Of a stretch of 6,792 bases of DNA, positions 1-5,502 are shown one piece after another. A model generated the notes under the pieces. The model ran no database searches, was not told the origin of the DNA, and worked only from the letters and a program-made list of their open reading frames with translations. The DNA is from DASPPF01 sp032906705 (GTDB taxonomy: Archaea; Thermoproteota; Nitrososphaeria; Nitrososphaerales; Gagatemarchaeaceae), in contig JAJTZC010000053.1 in NCBI GenBank assembly GCA_032906705.1, forward strand, positions 1 through 6,792. Direction: 5' to 3'. The first letter of the stretch is position 1. Each line of letters opens with the position of its first letter. A program made the position numbers and the translations under genes.

Positions 1-162
1 CTTCGCGCCCACTATGCCCCTCTTCTTGATCCAGGAGACGATGTTGGAGCCGGCCCCGCCGACTCCTAGCACTGCAATGGTTGGTCTTGCCAGTTGTGTG
101 ATTGACTGAATCTTCATCTGTTCGATGAAGGCTTCAGGTTGGTCTGGTAGGTTCATTGACAT
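1..162 (-). CDS. ftsZ: FtsZ/tubulin-family GTPase, N-terminal fragment (runs off left edge)
   Basis: Only the first 54 codons lie in the window; the 3' part is beyond base 1. The fragment begins MSMNLPDQPEAF and, from about residue 26, reads RPTIAVLGVGGAGSNIVSW. The run GVGGAGSN (residues 33-40) after a hydrophobic beta strand is the first nucleotide-binding loop of FtsZ-family GTPases. The family binds GTP and polymerises in the cytoplasm. In Thaumarchaeota division is attributed mainly to the Cdv system, so the role of the FtsZ homologue there is less clear. The ATG at 162 is chosen because a GGGAG run sits just upstream and a TATA box lies about 29 nt upstream; a second ATG at codon 3 is possible. 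The tubulin signature (GGGTGTG) is outside the window, so FtsZ, CetZ and other relatives cannot be fully separated. The style of the loop and following helix fits thaumarchaeal FtsZ best. Confidence 0.8.
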   Translation of the reverse strand, partial: MSMNLPDQPEAFIEQMKIQSITQLARPTIAVLGVGGAGSNIVSWIKKRGIVGAK

Positions 163-185
163 TTTCTCTCCCAAGGCTCGTCGGG

Positions 186-197
186 GAAAATATATCT
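186..197 (-). promoter_or_regulatory. TATA box of the FtsZ-family gene
   Basis: On the minus strand the sequence AGATATATTTTC is centred about 29 nt upstream of the ATG at 162. That is the expected archaeal TATA-box position for a transcript starting within a few bases of the start codon. It is the clearest TATA element in the window. Confidence 0.6.
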
Positions 198-413
198 GGG
201 TTCGGAAACAAAGTTCCATTCGCGAGTTCTGGAAACACAAAATGGAGTTGCTCTCCATAGCAGCACGCAATTTTATCAAAAAGTAGCGCTGCTCTAATCT
301 ATTTGACCAGACGACTCTTATGGGGGTCGAGCGCATCTGGGGCGGGGACGCTAAACTCAACTTGTCAAACAACAAAAGCGATTGCGATGATTTCTCTACG
401 GAAATCGGACGCG

Positions 414-426
414 TGATTTATTTTTC
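414..426 (+). promoter_or_regulatory. Candidate TATA box for the winged-helix gene
   Basis: TGATTTATTTTTC is the most AT-rich stretch upstream of the winged-helix gene. A start of transcription about 26 nt downstream would fall near 446, giving a leader of roughly 40 nt to the ATG at 489. The assignment rests on position and composition only. Confidence 0.35.
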
Positions 427-488
427 GGAAATAATCGCGCCCCCGCGTCGCAACGTTGGCGGAAGAATCACTCGGCGGCCCTAGGACC

Positions 489-872
489 ATGGCAAAGAAA
501 CTTTGGGAGAGACTTGCTGCCGACGACCTGGATCGCATCGCGTCAGTTGACACAATCAGGTCCGGGCCACGCGACGAGACAAGGATGACAAAGCGATCGA
601 GGTTGGAAAGGTACATCGACATTCTCAGGGTGGTCAACGCGTCAGGTCCGATGCGACGGACGCACATACTTTACCGGGCCAATCTCGCCTGGGGAGACCT
701 CGAAGACTCTCTGGGCCGACTCGAGGAGGCCGGAGCATTGCGCAAAGTAGTCTCTACCAGCGGCGTCTTCTTTGAGATTACAGACAGCGGGAAGAGGTTC
801 ATGTCGAACTTCGTCAACGTCAAAGAGTCGTTGGAACTTGGGCTCACAACGAAAGGGACCCAACCGCACTGA
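489..872 (+). CDS. Short archaeal winged-helix DNA-binding protein (HTH_45-like)
   Basis: A 127-residue soluble protein whose centre and C-terminus look like the short archaeal winged-helix regulators. KRSRLERYIDILRVV (residues 35-49) is helix 1. RRTHILYRANLAWGDL (56-71) covers helix 2 and the turn. LEDSLGRLEEAGALRK (71-86) is the recognition helix, and FFEITDSGKRFM (94-105) is the wing followed by the final helix. Such proteins bind DNA, usually as dimers, and act as transcription regulators; the target here is unknown. Three starts are possible: TTG 456, ATG 489 and ATG 585. The ATG at 489 is chosen because it sits a sensible distance from the AT-rich box at 414-426 and the stretch 489-584 reads as plausible coding sequence. 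The ATG at 585 would give a 95-residue protein closer to the usual family length and remains a real alternative. It is divergent from the FtsZ-like gene and is followed by the DUF5343-like gene on the same strand after 156 nt. Confidence 0.78.
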   Translation: MAKKLWERLAADDLDRIASVDTIRSGPRDETRMTKRSRLERYIDILRVVNASGPMRRTHILYRANLAWGDLEDSLGRLEEAGALRKVVSTSGVFFEITDSGKRFMSNFVNVKESLELGLTTKGTQPH

Positions 873-975
873 CCTGGAGACTAGCCGAACTAACGCCCGC
901 ATTCGCCAACTGGAAACGCCTTTTTCATCGGTCAGGCATCTAAGTCCTCCTGCTTGGAATCGCTGAAATTGCTCG

Positions 976-993
976 TTTTGGCACGCGCCAAAA
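976..993. promoter_or_regulatory. Perfect inverted repeat, candidate operator
   Basis: TTTTGGC, four bases ACGC, then GCCAAAA form a perfect 7+7 inverted repeat. It ends 36 nt before the TTG start of the gene at 1029 and just upstream of an AT-rich stretch (998-1003) that could be its TATA box. This placement, next to the TATA/BRE region, fits a binding site for a dimeric regulator. No run of T follows it, so it is less likely to be a terminator for the upstream gene. Which protein would bind it is not known. Confidence 0.45.
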
Positions 994-1028
994 GGCGTAA
1001 TTAGGCATCATATCTCACTTCCGACGGT

Positions 1029-1772
1029 TTGCCAAGGGCGGGGATACTGGACTATCCGAGCCGAGATGTGGACGACTGTGTGGGCTACATCAGGAAAGCG
1101 AGGAGCGCCACAAACGCGCGCACGACATCCAGGGAAGACTTCGCAGAGTCAATCGGACAATCTGTCCGAGGCGGAGGCTTTGGAAAACTTGTTGCATCGA
1201 TGACCGCCTACGGACTGGTGGAGACCGGGGCGGGCAGGATGACAACCACCGACCTCTGCGAACAGATTCTTTACGGCGGGCCTACGGAGCAAAGGAATGG
1301 AATGGAGAAGGCTGTCAGGAGTGTGCGCCTATTCGGAGAGATCTACGAAAGGTTCAAGGGCGAACCTTCGGATGACCAACTCAGAATCTTTCTCAGGGAA
1401 AAGGCGCACGTCGAGGTTGCGCAGGCAGACCGCATCGCCGCGGAGGTCGGAAAGCTGCTGAGGAGGAACTTCAAACACATGATGACGACTGATTTCAGGG
1501 CTGCCCCGGTTCCGCCAACTCGGGAAGGACCCTCCGAGGGAAGCCTCATAGGTAAGCTGGAGACCGCGGATTACGGCATCCTGAACATCAAGGACGAAAT
1601 TAGCATGGGTCTGGTAATTAGCCTGTTGACTCAGATCAGCAAGGCGAAGGGCTGGTCGAGGTCGGGCGTGGCCGAAAGGGAAGACAACGGATCAGGCCAA
1701 CGCAATAGCCTCGGCGAGGCCAGCCAGCAGCCCAAGCAGGGCAACGCGGCTGAGGGAAGTACGGGTAAGTAG
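1029..1772 (+). CDS. DUF5343-like protein of unknown function
   Basis: A 247-residue soluble protein. Residues 7-160 are compact and helical. They include LDYPSRDVDDCVGYIRKA (7-24), SREDFAESIGQS (34-45), GGGFGKLVASMTAYGLVE (48-65) and LREKAHVEV (122-130). The pattern of a helix pair, a Gly-rich turn, 'YGLVE', then 'TTTDLCEQIL' resembles a winged-helix half as seen in proteins annotated DUF5343; this match is from memory and moderate. A second conserved-looking block, GKLETADYGILNIKDEISM (175-193), follows. From about residue 208 the chain turns into a polar Ser/Gly/Gln/Asn-rich tail of 40 residues, probably disordered. The start is TTG at 1029; an in-frame TAG at 1002-1004 rules out any longer version and no ATG lies between. 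A DNA-binding or regulatory role is inferred from the fold pattern alone. Its 3' end faces the TrmB-family gene 157 nt away. Confidence 0.72.
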   Translation: MPRAGILDYPSRDVDDCVGYIRKARSATNARTTSREDFAESIGQSVRGGGFGKLVASMTAYGLVETGAGRMTTTDLCEQILYGGPTEQRNGMEKAVRSVRLFGEIYERFKGEPSDDQLRIFLREKAHVEVAQADRIAAEVGKLLRRNFKHMMTTDFRAAPVPPTREGPSEGSLIGKLETADYGILNIKDEISMGLVISLLTQISKAKGWSRSGVAEREDNGSGQRNSLGEASQQPKQGNAAEGSTGK

Positions 1773-1878
1773 TTCGGTTCACCCAGAGTAGGACCTCATC
1801 AAGGCCGCTGCTGCCAGCACGCAAAGCAACGAGCCAACCGCATGGCGCGGCGAGTGAAGGTGCCAGCGCGCTGTTGGT

Positions 1879-1917
1879 GCGGAGGTTGCATCTCTGCCAG
1901 CAAAGCCGGCCCTCCGC
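1879..1917. repeat. Inverted repeat between two convergent genes
   Basis: GCGGAGG (1879-1885) pairs perfectly with CCTCCGC (1911-1917) across a 25-nt loop, in the 157-bp gap where the DUF5343-like and TrmB-family genes converge. A 10-bp perfect palindrome, CAGCGCGCTG, sits just before it at 1864-1873. A transcript-end hairpin is possible, but the loop is long and no T-run follows, so this could be chance in GC-rich DNA. Nothing else was recognised in 1773-1929. Confidence 0.25.
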
Positions 1918-1929
1918 GAGAGGCTTATC

Positions 1930-3153
1930 CTAGCTCCAGCCCTTGAGTGCTTTCTTGACTTCGGACACAGCGCCTATCGTGTCGCGTGCCGAGATCATGC
2001 CGACGCCCATCAACTTCGCGAGCCTTTCGACGTCTTCTCCCACCTTGTCTGTCGATACCACTATGATATGCTCGTCCGGCAGGTCCAACTTCTTCATGAT
2101 GCTCTGGATGGTATTATCCTTCGTTTCCTGTTCCTTCTTTGCCGCCACCACGTCCAAGCCCACCGCCCTCTTGCCCTTGCGGGCTACGACTGCGAAGCTG
2201 TAGCTTGCCCCCGACTTGCCGAGCAGGATTCCAGGCATTTCTGCCTCCCACCCGCCCTCGGGAAGGGTCGCCTGCAGCACATCGGCGAGCGACTTGATCC
2301 TGCCACCAAGGGCCCTCGATTCCCTCACTGCCCCGATGCGCTCCCCGCTGGCGGCTGCCGATTTGTAGGCTACGTCAAACAACGAAGACATCATCTCAGC
2401 GTAGTTGGGGCTCTCGGATGAAACAGCAATGTCGCGCTCGTTCCGCCTGCCTTGTGAATCGTCAAGCACCAACGACGAAACAGAAGCCGTTCTGTCTGCG
2501 AGCACCATCCTCCCGCTTACGGCTTCTGTCGAATGCCTCAGATCGCACTTCTTCTGGAGGGCCTCCGCGGCCTCCAAGGAGGAATCGTCAATCGAGCTCA
2601 GCACGCGGACCTTTACCCCCCGGCTGGCTGCCTCCGTGAGCCTTTCGGTGATCCCTAGCTGGAACGCCTGGACCAAGTCGTTCCTGGTGAGCAGGAGGTC
2701 GAGGCTCATCGATGCGCCCTCAGCCAAACGGGCGATCTTGTTGTAAATTTGCTCCCTCCCCTGGATGATTTTGAACTGCTGCTCCGAGGGCCTGGTCTTC
2801 CCCCTTGGGAGCGCCTTGCTCAGTGCAAGCAGCTCTTCCATGGCGCTCTCCATCGCCCTGGTCTTCTGGGTTTGGCCCTCCATCATGGCAGAGATGACCG
2901 AGTCAACGGGCAGGGCCGAGTATGTCACAGGCTTTCCGGCGTTTGCCTGTATCAGGTTGGCGTCCGAGAGTTTCTTAACGAGCCTGTATGCCTCCATCCT
3001 TCGCAGCGAAAGGGCCTTTGCAATCTCCCCCGCGCCTATCGCACCCGTCCTCAGAGCCAGAAGATAGACTGAGGCCTCCCGGGGGCTCAGGCCGTACAGC
3101 TGGAGGAGTTCAGAAGCCCTGCTCTCCACGTAGGCGAGGCGCGCCTCCCTCAT
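1930..3153 (-). CDS. TrmB-family transcription regulator with PLD-like domain and extra C-terminal domain
   Basis: A 407-residue protein with three parts. Residues 14-85 are a TrmB-type winged helix: LLQLYGLSPREASVYLLAL (17-35), then GEIAKALSLRRMEAYRLVKK (42-61), then the wing GKPVTYSALPVDSV. A helical, coiled-coil-like linker follows (90-115). Residues 125-265 match the TrmB effector region related to the phospholipase D fold: FKIIQGREQIYNKIARLAEG (127-146) and RLTEAASRGVKVRVLSSI (171-188). In sugar-responsive TrmB proteins this part binds the inducer. Residues 285-390 form a third domain, with GILLGKSGASYSFAVVARKG (308-327), VGLDVVAAKKE (331-341) and a final EDVERLAKLMGVGMIS (373-388). Its alternating strand/helix pattern resembles a degenerate restriction-endonuclease-like domain. 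The annotated start is ATG 3153. GTG 3129 (codon 9) is an alternative, because the AT-rich box at about 3154-3169 would suit a leaderless start there. The ligand and target are unknown. It is divergent from the winged-helix gene at 3320. Confidence 0.85.
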   Translation of the reverse strand: MREARLAYVESRASELLQLYGLSPREASVYLLALRTGAIGAGEIAKALSLRRMEAYRLVKKLSDANLIQANAGKPVTYSALPVDSVISAMMEGQTQKTRAMESAMEELLALSKALPRGKTRPSEQQFKIIQGREQIYNKIARLAEGASMSLDLLLTRNDLVQAFQLGITERLTEAASRGVKVRVLSSIDDSSLEAAEALQKKCDLRHSTEAVSGRMVLADRTASVSSLVLDDSQGRRNERDIAVSSESPNYAEMMSSLFDVAYKSAAASGERIGAVRESRALGGRIKSLADVLQATLPEGGWEAEMPGILLGKSGASYSFAVVARKGKRAVGLDVVAAKKEQETKDNTIQSIMKKLDLPDEHIIVVSTDKVGEDVERLAKLMGVGMISARDTIGAVSEVKKALKGWS

Positions 3154-3286
3154 TCATAAGCATATCAAGCCGATGGGAACGAGTGACAACTGCACCTCAT
3201 GAGACGGGGCCTCCTCGGGAGGGAGCTTGTAACATCATTTGTTGCATACAGCCAATCTGCCTGTAACTTCCGAAGAGACTTACACC

Positions 3287-3296
3287 TATTCTAATT
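3287..3296 (+). promoter_or_regulatory. Candidate TATA box for the second winged-helix gene
   Basis: CTATTCTAAT lies 24-33 nt upstream of the ATG at 3320, the position expected for a leaderless archaeal transcript. It supports choosing that ATG over the TTG at 3239. The rest of the 166-bp divergent intergenic region (3154-3319) contains a small stem, CCTCC/GGAGG with a 3-nt loop (3210-3222), and an 8-bp palindrome, CTCATGAG (3196-3203), both of unknown meaning. Confidence 0.4.
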
Positions 3297-3319
3297 GGGA
3301 ACAACCTAGCCTGGTGCCA

Positions 3320-3718
3320 ATGCCCTCGGAATACGAGAGTAGGCAAGGGCCCAGTGAGTCATTGGAAGCGGCTGTCTCGAGGCGAACGGCCGAGGCGAGA
3401 AGGTCAGGCAAGAACCGTGGCAGGCTCGACACTGTCGCGGAGATTGTAAATGGCTGCAACGGGGGCGCTAACAAGAGCAGAATCATGCTGGTGGCAAACG
3501 TCAACAGCGTGGTCGCCACTGAGCTTCTCGAGAAGCTTCAATCTTCAGCTCTGGTGGCTTCCAGAAGGGAGGAAGGCAACTCGATCATGTACTATCCCAC
3601 CCAGGGTGGCATGCAGTTCGTACGCAGGTACTCGGACCTCCTGTCAATGCTCTGCCCTGGCCTGGTGCCCCCGAGCAAGCTGAAAGACGCCGGCCGCGCG
3701 ATGGAAGCGTGGATATGA
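3320..3718 (+). CDS. Second short winged-helix DNA-binding protein (HTH_45-like)
   Basis: A 132-residue protein. Residues 1-33 are polar, Arg/Ser/Glu-rich and probably flexible. The domain starts at GRLDTVAEIVNGCNGG (34-49), continues with NKSRIMLVANVNSVVATELL (51-70; the 'K(S/T)RIM..AN' motif is a hallmark of archaeal HTH_45-type winged helices), then the recognition helix region ending LQSSALVASR. The wing is IMYYPTQGGMQFVRRYSDLL (89-108), where PTQGGMQF corresponds to the usual 'T.KG..F'. The role is inferred to be transcription regulation. The start chosen is the ATG at 3320, supported by the AT-rich box 24-33 nt upstream. A TTG at 3239 would add 27 residues with no family resemblance. 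The gene is a paralogue in style of the protein at 489-872 but the two are clearly divergent. The downstream membrane-protein gene has its own promoter-like box. Confidence 0.8.
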   Translation: MPSEYESRQGPSESLEAAVSRRTAEARRSGKNRGRLDTVAEIVNGCNGGANKSRIMLVANVNSVVATELLEKLQSSALVASRREEGNSIMYYPTQGGMQFVRRYSDLLSMLCPGLVPPSKLKDAGRAMEAWI

Positions 3719-3778
3719 CCGACATGTCATCACTCTCAGCGGTATTCGCCGAGTAAGACGTGCTAACTACATAGTCAG

Positions 3779-3791
3779 ATTTACTATACAT
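3779..3791 (+). promoter_or_regulatory. Candidate TATA box for the membrane-protein/PH-like operon
   Basis: ATTTACTATACAT is centred about 44 nt upstream of the ATG at 3829, giving a predicted leader of roughly 20 nt. The following bases can form a short stem (GGGT 3807-3810 with ACCC 3814-3817, or CGGGT 3792-3796 with ACCCG 3814-3818). These pairings are short and may have no function. Confidence 0.45.
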
Positions 3792-3828
3792 CGGGTTAGA
3801 TTTCGGGGGTAAGACCCGTTACGCAGGT

Positions 3829-4239
3829 ATGGAGTATGATGGGTACACGCACCTCAAGCGGGTGCGAGGCTTCGCGCTTGGTCTGTTCGGGAGCTTCATC
3901 TTTGCTTTCAGCAGCGTAGTCGTCACGGTGAGGCAGCAGCCCACCCTGCTTGCCCTTGGCGTGCTCTCTGTGACCTCGCTGGGATTGGCCTATTTTGCCC
4001 TGAAGACCTCGACCAACGCCAGCCGTTTCATCTTCCTGATCGCCACGGGAGGGATACTGGCAGCCGAGGCTTCCTCAGTTATGCTCTACTTCTTCCAAGC
4101 GGACGCCATCATCTACGCATTCGCCACGCTGGTGGGCTGCTGGCTCGCCCTGAAGGGAGTGATGGACATGGAGGGCTTGAAAGCTGACGACTACTACTGG
4201 CGGAAGAAGAAGGAGGCGGCGAAGGAGCTGACCGCATGA
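3829..4239 (+). CDS. Small four-helix integral membrane protein
   Basis: A 136-residue protein with no family I recognise. Four hydrophobic segments are visible: about residues 14-33 (FALGLFGSFIFAFSSVVVTV), 38-58, 66-89 (RFIFLIATGG...VMLYFF) and 92-110 (DAIIYAFATLVGCWLALKG). The N-terminus (HLKRVR) and the C-terminal tail (residues 111-136, rich in Lys/Glu with DDYYWRKKKEAAKE) are charged, suggesting both ends are in the cytoplasm. No signal peptide distinct from helix 1, and no catalytic motif, can be seen. The ATG at 3829 has a TATA-like box upstream and only a weak purine run as ribosome site. The stop TGA overlaps the ATG of the next gene (ATGA, 4236-4239), so the two proteins are probably made together and may interact. 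It could be a sensor, an anchor or a transporter subunit; the sequence does not decide. Confidence 0.8.
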   Translation: MEYDGYTHLKRVRGFALGLFGSFIFAFSSVVVTVRQQPTLLALGVLSVTSLGLAYFALKTSTNASRFIFLIATGGILAAEASSVMLYFFQADAIIYAFATLVGCWLALKGVMDMEGLKADDYYWRKKKEAAKELTA

Positions 4240-4715
4240 GCCAGAACCTGCTCGCCGCGCAATCCGAGGACGCCGGGTACATGGGGTACTACGAAGGGAC
4301 CATGCACGGCCTGCCGCCCTTGATGGTAGGGAAGGTCTTCGTGACCGCGAAATACCTAGGTTTTCACGCTTTCGAGGTTCGGTCGTCAGGCATCCTTGCA
4401 AAGCCACGCCTGGTCCCGACCGGGAAGGTTCTCGGGATATCCATGGACAAGGTCGTGGACGTGACTGTGGAGGGAGGGGTCAGGTCCAAAAAGAGCAGGC
4501 CCAATTGGAAGGATGCCAAAGATTTCGAGAAGAAAAGCGCCGGTGAGAAGCCAATCAACGGACGGGCGAAACCCCTGGACTCGACCGAGAAGTACAGGCA
4601 ATTGATGGTAACCTGCGAGACTGAGAATGGGCTCGAGGTCGCACTTTTCGAAGTGGCCGACCCTCAACTGCTGGTCGACAAGGTCAAGAACCTCAGGTCG
4701 AAGGCTAGGATCTAG
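4236..4715 (+). CDS. PH/GRAM-like domain protein of unknown function
   Basis: A 159-residue soluble protein. Residues 17-75 have the strand pattern of bacterial/archaeal PH-like (GRAM-like) domains: GYYEGTMHGLPPLMVGKVFV (17-36), TAKYLGFHAFEV (37-48), then GKVLGISMDKVVDVTVEGG (63-81), the familiar 'product gives a new strand, then I.(L/M)..V..V' arrangement. A basic, loop-like insert follows (RSKKSRPNWKDAKDFEKK, 83-100). The domain closes with YRQLMVTCETENGLEVALFE (120-139) and a C-terminal helix, DPQLLVDKVKNLRSKA (142-157), as PH domains usually do. The fold call is inferred from pattern; no family name is certain. PH-like domains bind lipids or proteins at the membrane, which fits its coupling (4-nt ATGA overlap) to the membrane protein upstream. 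Its stop codon overlaps that of the KaiC-like gene on the other strand. Confidence 0.78.
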   Translation: MSQNLLAAQSEDAGYMGYYEGTMHGLPPLMVGKVFVTAKYLGFHAFEVRSSGILAKPRLVPTGKVLGISMDKVVDVTVEGGVRSKKSRPNWKDAKDFEKKSAGEKPINGRAKPLDSTEKYRQLMVTCETENGLEVALFEVADPQLLVDKVKNLRSKARI

Positions 4716-5446
4716 AGTACCTGTTCTTCCGGGAATACCTGTATTCCGCCTTTTGCTATGGTGTAGGGGTGGGGCTGCGGGTCGTGGTTGATGCCCCTCA
4801 TCTTCTCCACGCTGAAGACCCTCGTGATGTTCCCGTCCGCCCTGACTCGGCTCAACAGCATGACGCCGTGGGCGATGAACTCCTCAAAGTAGTAGCTCCT
4901 GTCAGCCGCCTGCTCTGCCATCTCGGCCAGCAGAAGCGTGGTGCACCGCGTCTTCGAGACCGCGGCGAGCAGGTCCAAGAAGGCAGCGCGCCGTTCATAG
5001 TCGTCGGCAAAATGCACGGTGAGGGTTGAGACGGGGTCCACCACGATTCGCGACGCCTTTGTCTTCTCCACAGCTTCGGTTATGGATGTGACAAGCGTCG
5101 CCAGGGCGAACTCACGCCTGCCGGCCTCGGTCACCCCCAGCTTCATCCTGGCGGGGAGGACCCTTATCGGGGACGCATCAATGACAGCGATCTTCCCAGA
5201 ATCGACGAGCCCCTTTATGCCCAGACCGAGGATCTCGGCGTTCGCAATCAGCATCTCGGGCTGCTCATCCATGGAGACGTAGACACCGCGTTCGCCATCT
5301 TCGCCTCCCTTCCCGAGGAACTGTAGCCCGAACGTCGTCTTGCCTGTGCCCGGGGCGCCAAGAACCAGGATTGAGTATCCCTTCGGGATCCCCTTGTTGT
5401 CGAGGAGGGCGTCGACTCCCTTCACTCCCGTCGGGACATACGACAC
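4712..5446 (-). CDS. KaiC-like RecA-fold ATPase, single domain
   Basis: A complete 244-residue single-domain member of the KaiC/RecA superfamily. It begins SYVPTGVKGVDALLDNKGIP, the usual KaiC opening. Walker A is GAPGTGKT (30-37). Walker B is RIVVDPVS (133-140, Asp137). The C-terminal family motif KMRGINHDPQPHPYTI (215-230), followed by GGIQVFP, is intact. At the position of the paired catalytic glutamates it reads MDEQPE (59-64), so the first Glu is replaced by Asp60. Family members bind ATP, often form hexamers, and in archaea are usually annotated as signal-transduction ATPases; no partner is proven here. The start is GTG at 5446; the first in-frame ATG would remove the KaiC opening. A TATA-like stretch lies about 25-33 nt upstream, in the 56-bp region shared with the divergent KaiC-like gene. 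The TAG stop shares CTAG (4712-4715) with the convergent PH-like gene. Confidence 0.9.
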   Translation of the reverse strand: MSYVPTGVKGVDALLDNKGIPKGYSILVLGAPGTGKTTFGLQFLGKGGEDGERGVYVSMDEQPEMLIANAEILGLGIKGLVDSGKIAVIDASPIRVLPARMKLGVTEAGRREFALATLVTSITEAVEKTKASRIVVDPVSTLTVHFADDYERRAAFLDLLAAVSKTRCTTLLLAEMAEQAADRSYYFEEFIAHGVMLLSRVRADGNITRVFSVEKMRGINHDPQPHPYTIAKGGIQVFPEEQVL

Positions 5447-5458
5447 GTCCGCACTTCG

Positions 5459-5483
5459 CCAAAAGTAAATTCTTAAACTTTGG
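5459..5483. promoter_or_regulatory. Near-symmetric bidirectional promoter between two KaiC-like genes
   Basis: The 56 bp between the two divergent starts (5446 minus, 5503 plus) contain one AT-rich core, TAAATTCTTAAAC (5466-5478). It is flanked by CCAAA(A)GT at 5459-5466 and ACTTTGG at 5477-5483, which pair apart from one extra A. The core is about 25-33 nt from each start codon, so it can serve as TATA box for leaderless transcripts in both directions, and the CCAAA flanks fall where BRE elements would lie. The symmetry could also be an operator. Confidence 0.5.
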
Positions 5484-5502
5484 GCTCTTCGAACCCCTGA
5501 CC

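Larger units (their letters stand above)
163..488. other. Intergenic region between divergent FtsZ-like and winged-helix genes
   Basis: This 326-bp stretch separates two divergent genes. It holds the FtsZ-side TATA box (186-197), a small inverted repeat (ATGGAG at 242-247 against CTCCAT at 253-258, 5-nt loop), a weaker AGCAGC/GCTGCT pair (259-264, 288-293), and an AT-rich box at 414-426 on the winged-helix side. A 54-codon frame at 320-484 (+) is open, but it has no recognisable composition or family and is not called. No RNA gene was recognised. Confidence 0.5.

Noticed and set aside
320..484. 54-codon open frame starting ATGGGGGTC upstream of the winged-helix gene
   Set aside because: It has no recognised family, no convincing ribosome site, and lies over the likely promoter of the next gene. 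Small and probably chance.
921..925. TTTTT run after the first winged-helix gene as a terminator
   Set aside because: A single short T-run about 50 nt past the stop without other support is too weak to call, although archaeal terminators are T-rich.
1773..1929. Possible tRNA or small RNA in the convergent intergenic region
   Set aside because: No cloverleaf, TTCGA-type T-loop or other RNA hallmark could be built; only a loose inverted repeat is present.
2405..2746. Open + strand frames opposite the TrmB-family gene
   Set aside because: GC-rich DNA gives open shadow frames; the minus-strand protein has recognisable HTH and PLD-like sequence, and the opposite frames have none.
3239..3319. TTG start adding 27 residues to the second winged-helix protein
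   Set aside because: The added residues show no domain, and the AT-rich box at 3287-3296 fits a transcript starting at the ATG at 3320.
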